A DNA stretch of 64,000 nt. Origin: Urophycis tenuis (Eukaryota > Chordata > Actinopteri > Gadiformes > Phycidae). The stretch is from positions 756,025-820,024 of the forward strand of contig JAXIVH010000081.1 in NCBI GenBank assembly GCA_036785325.1, read 5' to 3'. A model generated the notes under the pieces. That model ran no database searches, was not told the DNA's origin, and saw nothing but the letters and a program-made list of their open reading frames with translations. This document shows, piece after piece, positions 1-11,112 of the stretch (position 1 is its first letter; each line of letters opens with the position of its first letter). The position numbers and the translations under genes are program-made.

Positions 1-1140
1 TAATGTATTCTGTCATACAATATCACAGTGCCCTGTAACCACTTTTTTTGTTTCATGCTTTGGGGTGGGGGATTATTGGATTGAACAAGTTGCTGATATA
101 ACAGTTTACACTATAAGCATTTTCATATGAAAAGGCAACAGCTTTTTTTTTATTTGTTTTACATTTTGTCAATCTTAACAGTAAAAGGCTAATACTCTGT
201 AAGATATGTATAGATGTATAGAAAGCCTATTCATTATTTCACAGTTCTGTTTTCCATGCAGTTTGTTTCCAGACTTTGTGAAAAGTTACTAACAAAACTA
301 TACTAGACAAATTGCAAATAACTTGTTCAGCTCAGTTGTTTTAAGAATCTCAATTCTGATCTAGGAAATCCACCAAAGCAACTAAGAAATCGTGATGACT
401 CACTCACTCAATATGGACAAAAACGATGTCCTCTAAATGGCAGTAGCGCATCTATTTCCCCCCCCCCCCATGCTAACATGAGAATAATGGTACAGCCCTT
501 TTTACCATTTTATAAAGTAGCCTAGTGCAGAGCACTGTAGCACGGGTATGCTCTGCCTATACGTCTATGGATGTTCTCATTCATCCAGGTCATGTTTAAT
601 CCGGCCAACAATTGAATCGAACGCAACTGGACTTAGATTTGTCTGTGAAGACATTTCGCCGCTTGGATCTCTGTTTTACCCTTAGGTTACATTTTGATTA
701 AGTATTCTTCAGAAATGTTAGCTGTAGCTACTTACTCTTTAGAGTCCATATCACTTCTGCCTGCAGTGTTGGTGTTGACCCGCACAGTATACGTGATAAC
801 GACGTTTTCCCTTTTCCGTGGGTGATTGTGACTGAGTTGATTTCACCTCGCGCGCACTCTGAGCAAAGACAGTACAATGTAGCTAGGGGGTGTCAGCGTC
901 TCAGCCAATGAATCTGTACAGGTTGCCAGATATTTTGGATGTAGCCTAGCCTGCTAAGATGCGACGTTTGGGTGTACGTTGTAACAACGAACAATAAGTA
1001 TCAAATAAAAAATTAAATTTAGGACCTGTTAATGAAATTTAAGACCTGTGAACAAAATTCAATACCTTTTCAAGGCCTTAATTTCTGAATACAAAATTTA
1101 AGACTTTTTCATGTTTTTAAGACCTCGCGGGAACCCTGCA
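1..1140. other. Intergenic, old repeat fragments
   Basis: No gene seen. The stretch 569-655 (a 'cattcatccaggtcatg' start followed by 'aactggacttagatttg') resembles a dispersed fish repeat known to me only by pattern. At 1127-1138 lies gcgggaaccctg, which resembles a terminus of a hAT-type MITE and directly abuts the transposase fragment that follows. A short poly-C run sits near 459-470. Confidence 0.4.
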
Positions 1141-1897
1141 GTGGCAGTTAATTGAAAACTTTATAACACTTCTCTCCCCGTTTGAACAACTGACAAGAGA
1201 AATCAGCTCATCAGAGGCGTCCGCTGCTGATGTCATCCCCTCTGTGAGAGCCCTGAGACGTCTTTTGAGCAAGGAGGCTGACACAGACTATGGTGTTAAA
1301 ACAACCAAGACTGTACTATTGGAGGCTGTAAACAAACGCTTCGATCAAATCGAGTCTGATCCCATGTTCTGTATTGCAACCTCACTGGATCCCAGATACA
1401 AGGATCGCTACTTCGATGAGGATGTTAGACAACGCGCACGAGCAATACTTGACGCAGAACTGATGCCTGATGCCAGTGCTGAGGATGAGACGCACGGGAG
1501 AGAGCGCGCTGATCACCCACAACGCAAGAGGCCACGACCGGAGGGAGCACGGCCCTCCCCGCATGACATGTTTGAGGAGATTCTAGAGGAAAACGGACCT
1601 GAAAGGCCAAGAACAACTGCATCGCAACAACTGGATGTTTTCTTGGCAGAGACCCCCATACCCAGAGGTGAGACTGCACTCGGGTATTGGAGAAATAATC
1701 ACCTCCGTTTTCCAGAACTGGCACAAATGGCACGCAAATACCTTTACGCTCCATTCACCAGCATAGATAGTGAGCGGCTGTTCAGCTCTGCGTCTCATAT
1801 CTTGGATGAGAAGAGAAATAGACTGAGCTGTAACAAGGCAGAGACGCTTATCTTTGTAAAGAAAAACATGCATCTTACTAAGAAGTGGATGAGGTGA
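1141..1897 (+). pseudogene. hAT transposase C-terminal fragment (ZBED-like)
   Basis: The frame is open from about 1141, without a start codon, to the stop at 1897. The first ATG-type start would be at 1244, but upstream codons continue the same frame (WQLIENFITLLSPFEQL), so this is the inside of a longer protein. The C-terminal part has the hAT dimerisation region: 'ALGYWRNNHLRFPELAQMAR', then 'SERLFSSASHILDEKRNRL' and 'AETLIFVKKN'. The N-terminal BED finger and most of the catalytic domain are missing, so it cannot encode a working transposase. A 'ccctgcag' just before 1141 could be the original splice acceptor or the end of a MITE that cut the gene. Family call is firm, subfamily is not. 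Confidence 0.85.
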
Positions 1898-2505
1898 TTT
1901 ATGTATCATTAATGTTAAGAAGATGAGGCTTTCCTGAGGCCAGTTTTTGTTTTGTAAAGATGCCCATGTTCAGACTCATGTTCTAGCCTACTGTGAGGTC
2001 AGAAACACAAGAATGTTGTTGTATACTGTATGAAAAACACAAGAAGTGAAATATAGCCCTATTTATATTTGATTTATTTTCCAATTGCTTTTACATGTTT
2101 CACAAAAATATTTTTGTTGGGCAATTTAAGTACTGAAAATAATCATAGTTGTATAACAAGCTAAAACAAGTCAAAAATCATTTTGTGGGCATTTTTACAG
2201 CAGTCTTAGAGGGCTTTGCAAATAGTTATGTTTCACACAAAAACCATTGTCATGTGAACGGCCATTCATTAAAGGTTGGTAAATGGATTTGTCTTATTTA
2301 ATTTGTGCTTATTCAAAGAGAGTATGATGAAGGGCTGAAAGACCTTAAAACTTAATTAAATTTTCATAACGAAGATTTCTTTTTTTCCTTGGCACAAAAG
2401 AGGGAATAAATCAAAAGGAAAAACATCGGTATCGGCATCGGCCATCGGCCAAAATGTTATTTTAAACATCGGTATCGGTATCGGCCCAGAATCGGTGCAT
2501 CCCTA
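1141..2505 (+). mobile_element. 5'-truncated hAT DNA transposon
   Basis: After the transposase stop come about 500 bases of noncoding DNA, then repeated 'catcggtatcggcatcggcc' blocks at 2425-2490 and a terminal 'atcggtgcatcccta' ending near 2505. In inverted orientation this is TAGGGATGCACCGAT, a terminal sequence typical of fish hAT elements. No matching left terminus is visible, so the 5' part is lost. Just beyond, at about 2520-2545, 'gaatttctcctaaggggg' resembles the 3' tail of the LINE family seen whole at 14999-19129. Confidence 0.7.
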
Positions 2506-2702
2506 GTTGACGGTCAATGTGAATTTCTCCTAAGGGGGATTAATCAAGGACTCAACATGAGCCAGACTTAGCCTAGTGTGTACACACTCACAAGTTGATT
2601 CTTTGTTAGTACCACTAGGAGTAAGGGGCTCACCTTTTTGTATTAATGTCAACTTTTACCAAAAGTCTGGGTGACAGATTTGTTAGCTCGGTTTTTGGAG
2701 TC

Positions 2703-3060
2703 CTCTTTTGGTAATGTTAAGATAAGATGAGATATTCCTTTATTAATCTCCCTTAGGAGAAATGCACAGTGACCAGCAGTACAAGGGGATAGAGGAGTGC
2801 AATATAATAACTGAATATAGACAATATACACTCAAAATAAATAGATTTAGCTAAATTAAGATAAGATTATATGCAAGCTCTTGGAATCAGGTCAGATGAA
2901 AAATGAAAACCTATATACACACATGGTAGTCATCATTGAGATGAACAGTGCAAATGGTAGGTGGACATAACTAGTAGTCATTATTGAGATGAACAGTGCA
3001 ATTAGTAGATGAAGATAAAACAGTGCAATTGGTAACCGCGTCCTGCTGATGTGTAGATAT
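2703..3060 (-). mobile_element. LINE 3'-tail fragment (family of 14999-19129)
   Basis: Read on the minus strand this matches the 3' UTR and tail of the LINE at 14999-19129. Shared pieces are 'cttatctt' repeats, 'tttctcctaaggg', 'ctggtcactgtgcatttc' and the 'ctgacttaagagc'-like block. It is 5'-truncated and noncoding. A third copy lies at 62186-62480. Confidence 0.7.
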
Positions 3061-3214
3061 AAAAAATAAAAACATATGTGCAGCTGTTGTCTAGTTTGTT
3101 TGAGCAGCATCCGTTTGCCTTCTTTTTTCTTTCCCTTTGTAAACTTCCTTTTACCTTTGAGGTTTGGGTAATCCTTGAGTAATACATCCTTTTATGTTAC
3201 CACTTTCATTAACG

Positions 3215-3340
3215 AGCTGGGTTGCAGCAGTGCTCAAGGCATTTGAGATCGGCCACAATGTCCGAGTCATCCAGCTGGTTGAGTGCGCAGATGTTTTTAT
3301 GACGATTTATGATGAACGACTAAAACAGTTTGAGGGTTAA
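3215..3340 (+). other. Short open frame, unrecognised
   Basis: A 42-codon stretch reads SWVAAVLKAFEIGHNVRVIQ through to DERLKQFEG and a stop. It is protein-like in composition and lacks a start, so it may be a piece of a transposase or a captured exon. I do not recognise the family and give it only as a candidate. Confidence 0.25.
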
Positions 3341-3485
3341 ATACTAATTCTAAGAATAGTAAATGAATTCATTTAAAAATTAACAATGAAAGAATAATTT
3401 TAATTTTTTTAAAGTGTCAATCACATTTAAGGTAGTGGTTTGAAAAGACTGCAAAAAGGCAAAAAAAGTACCTTTATAATCATAC

Positions 3486-5568
3486 AGTGTTTACATCAGT
3501 GATGCCTGGTGCCGTGACGCTGCTGTGGTTTGCACACACTGCTCAACACTGGGAGTTTTTGGTCATTAAATGCCGGCCATTCTACCTGCCGAGGGAATTT
3601 AGTGCCATACTCCTGGTAGCAATATACATCCCCCCTGGCTCCAACAACAACAGGAGCGAGGCATTGTATGAACTCTACCAGCACATCAGTGAGCAGCAGA
3701 CAGCCCACCCTGATGCTTTCCTCATCCTGGCTGGGGATTTCAATCATGCAAACCCCAAGAGCGTGTTTCCACAACTCCATGGACACATCCACTTTCCCAC
3801 ACGTGGAAATAATATCCTGGACAACGTTTACACCACGCATAGGGGGGCCTAAAAGCCCTCCCCCTGCCCCACCTAGGAGCCTCAGACCACACCACCATGC
3901 CTGCATACAGACCCCTGGTCAAAGTCATCAGACCAACAACAAAGCAGGTACGCATGTGGCCTGAGGGGTCTTCAGAGACACTCCAGGACTGCTTCCTCAT
4001 CACTGACTGGAGCATGTTCAGACAGGCAGCCACCTACAACAACACTACAGACCTCCAGGAGTACACACCGTCACTTCCTACATGCGGAAATGCATTGATG
4101 ACGTCACAGTCACCAAGAACATCCGCATTCGGGCCAACCAGAAGCCATGGCTTACAGGCGAAGTCTACAGACTCCTGAGGGCTCGGAACACCGCCTTCAG
4201 AGCTGGAGACGAGGTGGGCCTGAAGGCAGCCAGGGCCAACCTGGCACGCGGCATCAGGAAGGCCAAGAGACGGTACTCCAGGAGGATCGCCGACCGCTTC
4301 AGCAACAGCAGAGACACCAGGAACCTGTGGCGAGGGATCCAATCCATAACGGACTACAAGCCCTCTCCGCAGACCTGCGACAGCTCCACCCCTCTGCTGA
4401 ATGAGCTGAACGACTTCTTCGCCCGCTTTGAGGCAGACAACAGCACCCCGGCACAGAAGACCCCACCCTCTCCCAGCGACCAGGTGTTGACGCTATCCCC
4501 AGATAGCGTGAGGTGATCCCTCAAAGGGATGAACCCGCGGAAAGCCTCCGGTCCTGACAACATTCCTGGTCGTGTACTGAGGGACTGTGCTGAGGAGCTC
4601 ACAGATGTCTTCACAGACATCTTCAACACCTCGCTGAGCCAGGCTGTTGTCCCCACATGCCTCAAAGCCACCACCATCATCCCGGTGCCGAAAAAGTTGT
4701 CTCCCTCCTGCCACAATGACTACCGCCCAGTCGCATTCACTCCCATCCTCATGAAGTGCTTCGAGCGGCTAGTCATGCACCACATCAAGTCTGCCCTCCC
4801 CCCCACCCTGGACCCTTTCCAGTTCGCATATCGGTCCAATCGTTCGACCGATGATGCCATCTCCTCTGCCCTCCACTCTGCCCTCACCCACCTGGATACA
4901 AAAGACTCATATGTCAGAATGCTGTTCATCGACTTCAGCTCAGCCTTCAATACAATCACCCTCCAGCAGCTCATTCACAAACTGGACCAGCTGGTCCTCA
5001 ACACCTCCCTGTGCAACTGGCTGTTGGACTTCCTGACGGGGAGACCACAGACAGTTCGGGTCGGCAGCAGCTCCTCCAGCACCATCACACTGAACACGGG
5101 TGCCCCCCAAGGATGTGTGCTTAGCCCCCTCCTCTTCACTCTGCTGATCCACGACTGCACACCAACATACAGCTCCAACATCTTTATCAAGTTTGCGGAT
5201 GACACGACTGTGGTGGGTCTCATCAACAACGGCGATGAGACGATCTACAGGAGTGAGGTGAACAGGCTGGCTACGTGGTGCAAGGACAACAATCTCCGTC
5301 TGAATGTGGAGAAGACTAAGGAGATTGTTGTGGACTTCAGGAGAATGCACACACAGCATGCTCCACTGGTCATCAATGATGCTACAGTGGAGAGGGTGAG
5401 CAGCACCAAGTTCCTGGGTGTGCACATCTCCGAAGACCTGTCATGGAACCACAACACCGCATCACTGGCCAAAAAAGCCCACCAACGCCTGTACTTCCTC
5501 CGCAAACTGAAAAGAGCTGGGGCCTCATCCACTATCATGCACACATTCTACAGAGGCACCATCTAGAG
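3486..5568 (+). pseudogene. LINE A, 5' part: endonuclease and reverse transcriptase, broken
   Basis: This is the ORF of a CR1/L2/Rex1-group non-LTR retrotransposon. It begins inside the endonuclease domain (VYISDAWCRDA), so the element is 5'-truncated. The APE-type endonuclease signature 'LAGDFNHAN' is near 3729-3760 and 'ASDHTT' near 3880. A stop and frame changes interrupt it around 3849-4081, and a TGA at 4514 splits the linker. From 4529 the reverse transcriptase is open: 'GPDNIP', 'NDYRPVAFTPI', 'FIDFSSAFNT', 'GAPQGCVLSPLLF' and the active-site 'FADDTTVVG' near 5190-5220. A hAT element interrupts it at 5569, and the frame resumes at 8521. Confidence 0.92.
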
Positions 5569-5635
5569 CCGGGTTATTCAATTGGCGGCCCCCGGGCCGA
5601 GTCCGGCCCCTTAGGAGTTTTGTACCGGCCCTTAT

Positions 5636-6140
5636 CCTACGCTCACACTGGCGTTTTTTTGACAGAGGCTTGGTGACGCGTTTCCATTCATTTCTAATGG
5701 CAGTGAGCGACGGGCGACAAAGCGAAGCGTGTGGGCTGCAAAACGCGAGGAGGGCGGGGCAAAAAATAGAAACTAGTCCTATTCTATGCAAATGATGAGC
5801 GAAAAAATGCGGTGTTTTTTTGCAAAAGCCAATCCGAGCGAAGGAGGCGTGGCGGCCGTGCAACTAGAACATAATCCAACATGGTGGACCACGTCGGCGA
5901 GAGATAGGATTATGGATATATCTAACGAATGTGACTGTACCCTGGTATGTGCTTCGAAATCTATCGAGAAATAAATGTCGTTAAACCAGAAAACGTCATG
6001 GGTATGGCTGGATATTATCAATTGTTTTCGATCTGACACAGGTTTCAATACTATCGCTACAGACACTCCCCCGGAACGCCCACCAGGCGAAAATCGCCGA
6101 GCACAAAAACGCTTGGTCGCCCGTCAGTGTGAGCGCAGGG
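5636..6140. mobile_element. MITE with CCTRCGCTCACACTG ends
   Basis: The left end is cctacgctcacactggcg. The right end, inverted, is ccctgcgctcacactgacg. Both sides are flanked by TTAT (5632-5635 and 6141-6144), a candidate 4-bp target duplication. At 505 bp it has no coding capacity. Superfamily is unresolved, because the flank could also be read as a 3-bp TTA. Confidence 0.75.
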
Positions 6141-6232
6141 TTATTATAGTGTACTGGGATTGTTACATACGGATAGTCTCATATAGTGCATGGCTGTATA
6201 TTCTCTCGTGCAGTAGGTATGCGCACGTTTAA

Positions 6233-7627
6233 GGCCCCATCTACACTAACCCAGGTAAATATAAAAACGCACATTCGCAATGAAAACGATCTCCGTCCAC
6301 ACTATCGTTTTCATATCGTTTACGGAATGTTTTGCAACCACGTTCCACACTGAAATGATTTTGATAAACAATGATTGTCATGGTTACGTGACTCCCACCA
6401 CGCCTCTCTTTTCGATTACAGGCGCGCGATCAGCTGATAGCGTTAATACGCGTTTTTTTCCATCGCTTGAAGGGATATTCCACCATTTTTGGAAATAAGC
6501 TCATTTTCCACCTTCCCTCGAGCAAAACAATCGATCTTTACCCTTTTCCCGTTCATCCAGCCGTTCTGTGAGTCTGGGGGTACAACTTTTAGCTGTAGCT
6601 TAGCATAGATCATTGAATCGGATTAGACCATTAGCATCTCGCCCGCTTAAAAGTGACTACGATTTCCGGAATTTTTCCATTTAAAACTTGTCTCTTCTCA
6701 AGTTTAAAGTGCAATAAAACCAACGGAAAATGAAACGTGGCGATTTTCTAGGCTGATTTTACCCGGAACTATATTCTCTTTCTGGCGTAATAATCAAAGA
6801 AAGTTGCAAAGGTACCATGGGCGCAGTGATATGACGCGCCTCAAAGTATAGTCCCGGTAATCACGTTGGTTGTATTGCCGGAAGAAGCCTACAGGGACTA
6901 TTGAGGCGCTGCGTCATATCACTACGCCCATGGTACCTTTGCAACTTTCCTTGATTATTACGCCAGAAAGAGAATATAGTTCCGGGTAAAATCAGCCTAG
7001 AAAATCGCCACATTTCATTTTCCGTTGGTCTTATTGCACTTTCAAACTTGAGAAGAGACAAGTTTTAAATGGAAAAATTCCGGAAATCGTAATCACTTTT
7101 AAGCGGGCGAGATGCTAATGGTCTAATCCGATTCAATGATCTATGCTAAGCTACAGCTAAAAGTTGTACCCCCAGACTCACAGAACGGCTGGATGAACGG
7201 GAAAAGGGTAAAGATCGATTGTTTTGCTCGAGGGAAGGTGGAAAATGAGCTTATTTCCAAAAATGGCGGAATATCCCTTTAAGCACAAGTACAGCGCTCG
7301 CCTTCGGCGTTGGAGTAACGAAGAGGTGTTACATACATAAGTCATTGCTCAGATAGACAATTCTTTCAATTTCAACTGCCATGTTTGTGCGTCTCGAGCG
7401 CAAGCTTGCGGCATTGTCATGGCAACCGAACGTCATCGTTTCTAAAAGCCTCCGTCTGACCACACTACAACGCGAACCCGGAGTTTTCACATTCATCCAC
7501 CTCAGCGACCGTTTCTGAAAAGCATCGTTTTCAGCGTCGGAATTCTCTGTTCTAATGTGGACGGAAGGGCTTAACGGATAAATATTTATGCGTTTCTGGG
7601 TTTACCCGGGTTAGTGTAGATGGGGCC
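6233..7627. mobile_element. MITE with GGCCCCATCTACACTAACCC inverted repeats
   Basis: The 20-base terminus ggccccatctacactaaccc at 6233-6252 is repeated exactly in inverted orientation at 7608-7627. Flanks are TTAA on the left and TTA on the right, which fits a 3-bp PIF/Harbinger-type duplication with an ambiguous boundary. A large foldback element (6470-7280) sits inside it, so the original MITE was about 0.58 kb. A related element with a clean TAA duplication lies at 9468-10022. Confidence 0.82.
6470..7280. repeat. Giant foldback element, two ~386-bp arms
   Basis: The left arm (6470-6855) and right arm (6894-7280) are inverted copies with only scattered mismatches, separated by a 38-base loop (6856-6893). 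The ends are aagggatattccaccattt and, inverted, aaagggatattccgccattt. The flank is TTGA on the left and TTAA on the right, so a TTAA-target insertion is possible. No ORF of note. A transcript across it would form a hairpin of almost 390 bp. Confidence 0.93.
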
Positions 7628-7732
7628 TTAGTCATGGTGGAAAAACAAATAGAATCAGAATCAAAAATCACCATTCATGTCGCGCTCTAGTTCAATGCTC
7701 CGATGTGTATTTTTCTAGCTGTATCTTTCTAT

Positions 7733-7915
7733 CTTTTTTCTTCTAACAATGTTTGGCTCAACATCAAGTCAACATACACTTGTGAGTCGTCATTCTCACA
7801 CATGAATGCCATTAAAAGCCACAATCGCATATCCCTCACTGACCAGCATCTGCAACACTGCTTGCGCATTGCCCTGACCACATATACACCTGACTTCACT
7901 GCTCTTGCTAAGTAA
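7733..7915 (+). pseudogene. hAT transposase C-terminal exon remnant
   Basis: The frame reads NVWLNIKSTYTCESSFSHMN and ends LTTYTPDFTALAK before a stop at 7913-7915. 'CESSFSHMNAIKSHNRISLT' matches the C-terminal dimerisation region of SCAND3/ZBED5/GTF2IRD2-like hAT transposases. It is the only coding remnant in the 5569-8512 element, and the upstream transposase is gone. Confidence 0.75.
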
Positions 7916-8520
7916 AAAAAAAAGCCATTTCTCTCATTAGATTGCAAATGTTGGCAAACTACATGCAAGGTGACAGTCATGTTTGTCAAGCAAGTAATGA
8001 GGATTGATTTTTGAACAGGATGATGCAATTAACATGTTATTCACCTCATAATATGCACTAAATTTTTTTCTTGATATGGTATGGCTCAACTGAACTGAAT
8101 ATTGATGTGTCTCATTTTTTTTTCAAATATAGGCAGATAAGAAAAAAAATGTAAAGAGAGGTCAACTAAGGGACTGTTAGTGATTTTTTTTCTCATGTTA
8201 GCATGGCTAAAATGGTTGAGGTGATATTGTTGAAAGCAGTTTGAAATGTTCCTTGCACTGTTATGTTGTTGTGCCTTGCACTGTTATGTTGTGGTATAAT
8301 TAGAAGCATATTTTGTTGGTGCACTTGGAATTGAAGTTATTTGTCAGTTAAATTAATGAAAATGTAAATAACTGACAGTAGTAGTCCATGTGTGGATTTA
8401 TGTGCATATGTTGTTCTGCATCTACAAAACAGAATATATTGACTCTTCAGTATGTTGTTGTACTTTATTTGTTACCGTGATTACTCAATTCCAAATTAAT
8501 TGAATAGCCCTGATCTAGAG

Positions 8521-9181
8521 CCTCCTGACCAGCTGCATCGCTGTGTGTTACGGTGCCTGCACCGTGTCCTGCCGCAAGACACTGCAGCGCATAGTGAGAG
8601 CAGCTGAGAGGATCATCGGTGTCTCTCTCCCCCCCATTTTGGACATTTACACCACCCGCCTCACCAGCAAAGCCATCAGGATTGCTGGTGACCCCACCCA
8701 CCCATCCCACAGTATCTTCAGTCTTCTGCCGTCGGGGAATCTCCGGGCCAGAACCAGCAGGCTAAAGTACAGCTTCTTTCACCAGGCTGTCCGGAGGCTC
8801 AACTCCCTCCCTGCTCTGCCCCTGCCCCCCCCCCCCCCCCGCTCCTCTGCCCCCCGGCCACAGACTCTTAACCCTGCACCCACCTCAGACCATCACCTTC
8901 CCACCACCACTCACAAACTGTAAATTCTGACTATGACACTTTAGAATGTCTTTTACTGTTTTTAAATATATTCTTGCACTATTTTTCAACGCACTACCTC
9001 ACTTTTTCTTGTACTTTCTGTGTTTCTATGTTTTGTCTGTACGATGTCTGTTTGTCTACTTTGTTTGTCCATTTGTTTATTTTGCACCGCAGGTCTGAGA
9101 GGACTGCAATTTCATCTGTTCTATATGCCTTCCATGTAGCACATTTGACAATAAAGACACTTGAATCTTGAATCTTGAATA
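8521..9181 (+). pseudogene. LINE A, 3' part: C-terminus and 3' tail
   Basis: This continues the LINE at 3486-5568 after the hAT insertion. The frame SLLTSCIAVCYGACTVSCRK is followed by VRAAERIIGVSLPP and DPTHPSHSIFSLLPSG, which is the usual C-terminal region of CR1/L2/Rex1-group proteins. The protein runs into a proline tract over a poly-C run (8826-8840). The 3' UTR ends in a short (TTGAATC) tandem at about 9160-9181 instead of poly-A. A separate copy of this 3' UTR lies at 41040-41214. Confidence 0.9.
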
Positions 9182-9464
9182 CAGGTCAATGTATGAACTT
9201 ATGGAGCCGAATCATCAGGGGAGGTCAAAATAATGGTGAAAAACTGTTCAAAGCTGAAAGTGGCAGGTGGGCAAAAGGACGATCGGTGAATTCATGGTTA
9301 AAATGCAGCATATTTACACAAATGAAAGCACATGACACAAAACTTATGAAACAAGTCAACATTTTGCACTAGAAAAACAAAGAAATGGGTCATGTAGAGA
9401 AGTAAGAGCTAGGCCTATACTTATTTACAGTCACCCCAGGCAGGGGAATTTATCTGTTAATGTC
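9182..9464. other. No feature seen
   Basis: Noncoding AT-rich sequence between the LINE A tail and the next MITE. Nothing was recognised. Confidence 0.5.
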
Positions 9465-9467
9465 TAA

Positions 9468-10022
9468 GGCCCCATCCACACGAAGCCAGATTTCAAAAAC
9501 AATCTGTCCCCCCCTCCATTTGTCTCGGCAGGGGGGCCAGACATTTCTCCGTAACGACGGAGTCGTTGCTGAAACGCATCTAGCTCTAGAAACGCTGTAG
9601 TACATATTCCTGGCCTGTGTGTGGCGCTGTTTCAGCTACAGAAATCCACCGAAAAACAGTTTCATGTTGCAGAAGTGACAGATCCCAAACAACATGAAAC
9701 TACCTAAACCACTCGACAGTCGATAAGTCAAACACAGGCAGTCAATTCATCATCCAACATCTTCCTCTCTCGGATCCTGGCGTCCCAACGTGTAAACTAG
9801 TTTGCACTGATTAGAAAATCAGATAGACTATAAATGATCAATTTTGGAATATATATTGTTGTGTGATGTTAGGTCGGTGCGTTTTCTCTTACCCGCCCAT
9901 TAAATGGTTAATTTGTGGAGACAATCCAAAAGGAGATAAATAACCATCCTGCTTTACGCTCGGCCTAAACGCAAAAGACATTTGCGGTTTCACTCGAGAA
10001 TCGTCTCCGTGTGGACGGGCCC
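9468..10022. mobile_element. MITE, PIF/Harbinger-like, TAA target duplication
   Basis: The left end is ggccccatccacacgaagcc. The right end, inverted, is gggcccgtccacacggagac. TAA flanks both sides (9465-9467 and 10023-10025). The 555-bp length without an ORF marks a non-autonomous element, related by its ends to the MITE at 6233-7627. Confidence 0.85.
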
Positions 10023-10058
10023 TAAAGCTCAACACTGAGAGTACCAACACAAATAACA

Positions 10059-10486
10059 ATTCTAAAACTGTTAGTCCCAATGCTTGATTCTGATTGGCTG
10101 ATAGGTGTGCTTTATGAGACGATAAAGTACACCTGTCCCCATCCAACGCTGCTGCTGACCGCTTCACCGCATCACTCCGCGCATAGCAACGACGACGACA
10201 ATAAAGAAACTCGGAACCGGCTTTTTTCTGCTTTGTTATGGAATGGAAAGTTAACTTCGATTTGTTGGGTGGATTAACTATGGTCGATAAACTGCTTTTG
10301 GAAAGGGGCTGTTAAAAATAAAGTGATTGCTTGCAAGCGACGTGTTGTTTCTGCAACCTGGCCGGGAACTACTTCCTCGTATCTGGGAACTACTTTGTTG
10401 CGCATCTAGTGAATTATTAGTGAAACGGAAGCGTTTTTATTGCTACATGATTTTTCATATTGCCGCGTTGGTAACAGTTTTAGAAT
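10059..10486. mobile_element. MITE with ATTCTAAAACTGTTA inverted repeats
   Basis: attctaaaactgtta at 10059-10073 recurs exactly inverted at 10472-10486. The interior has no credible gene. The target duplication is unclear. Confidence 0.7.
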
Positions 10487-10587
10487 AGCAATTAGCCACT
10501 CGACGGTGTGAATTATGGAAAAATAAGGAACGCCTCTCAGCCATTCCTTATTTTTCCATAATCCACACCCTCTCGTGACTAATTGCT
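10487..10587. repeat. Palindrome with ~44-base arms
   Basis: The left arm 10487-10530 and the right arm 10544-10587 are inverted copies around a 13-base loop. The inner 20 bases of each arm (ttatggaaaaataaggaa) are perfect. It lies just outside the preceding MITE and about 150 bases before the first U1 gene. It may be a separate foldback or an older element end. Confidence 0.8.
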
Positions 10588-10740
10588 AAAGTATGGGATG
10601 TTCTACTGTAAAAAAAAAAAAGAGTGGTGTAACCGGAGCAACAGCGACATCAATTTTGCATACTGGTCAGAATTATTGATGTATATCTCATATAGTCTAT
10701 CTAGCTGAATAGTAGTATCAATTTTTTTGTACAGCATTAT

Positions 10741-10904
10741 CAGGGGAGAGCGCGAACGCAGTCCCCCACTACCAGAAATTATGCAGTCGAGATTCCCACA
10801 TTTGGGGAATTCGCAGGGGTCAGCACAACCGGAGTGCAATGGCTGAGCCTCGCCCTGGGTGAACCACCTTCTTGATCATGGTATCTCCCCTGCCAGGTAA
10901 GTAT
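10741..10904 (-). ncRNA. rnu1: U1 snRNA gene, copy 1 (X-type spacer)
   Basis: On the minus strand it starts ATACTTACCTGGCAGGGGAG, the U1 5' end that pairs with 5' splice sites, and ends CTCTCCCCTG at exactly 164 nt, the usual U1 length. The stem-loop 2 loop ATTGCACTCC (nt 65-74, U1A site) and the Sm site AATTTCTGG (nt 125-133) are intact. Downstream, gtacaaaaaaattga about 10 nt past the 3' end is a candidate 3' box. A proximal element lies at about -41 to -61 and an SPH-like distal site at -188 to -205. This is an array-consensus U1. Confidence 0.97.
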
Positions 10905-11112
10905 GAGTTGTACACGGCTCACATGCTGGAGTGATTCTCCCACATAAGAGTCAACATCATGGTGCTCACAATTTAATGACTACAACAACAACATATTGGG
11001 TAACAAACTACAATCAGCATTCTGATATTTCAATCACAAAGAAACCATATAAAAAAGAATTAGCAATGCAAGAAATATAACGATATAGTTGTTTCCCATC
11101 ATGCACTGCTGC
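10905..11112 (-). promoter_or_regulatory. X-type U1 promoter of copy 1 (PSE-like and SPH/ZNF143-like sites)
   Basis: The conserved proximal block 10945-10965 reads on the minus strand ACCATGATGTTGACTCT, at the position of the snRNA PSE. The distal site tttcccatcatgcactgc at 11092-11109 matches the SPH/Staf (ZNF143) core CCCATCATGCAYTGC at about -190 to -205, where a DSE belongs. The proximal 60 bases are almost invariant in all twelve genes. Confidence 0.75.

Larger units (their letters stand above)
5569..8512 (+). mobile_element. hAT transposon inserted in LINE A, 8-bp target duplication
   Basis: The sequence atctagag flanks the insert at 5561-5568 and again at 8513-8520, the 8-bp duplication expected of hAT elements. 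The left end reads ccgggttattcaattgg. The right end, inverted, reads cagggctattcaattaat, giving terminal inverted repeats of about 15 bases. The element carries a transposase C-terminal exon remnant at 7733-7915 and has itself been invaded by two MITEs. Removing it rejoins the LINE frame around TIES-like codons, where a TAG now replaces a glutamate codon. Confidence 0.92.
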
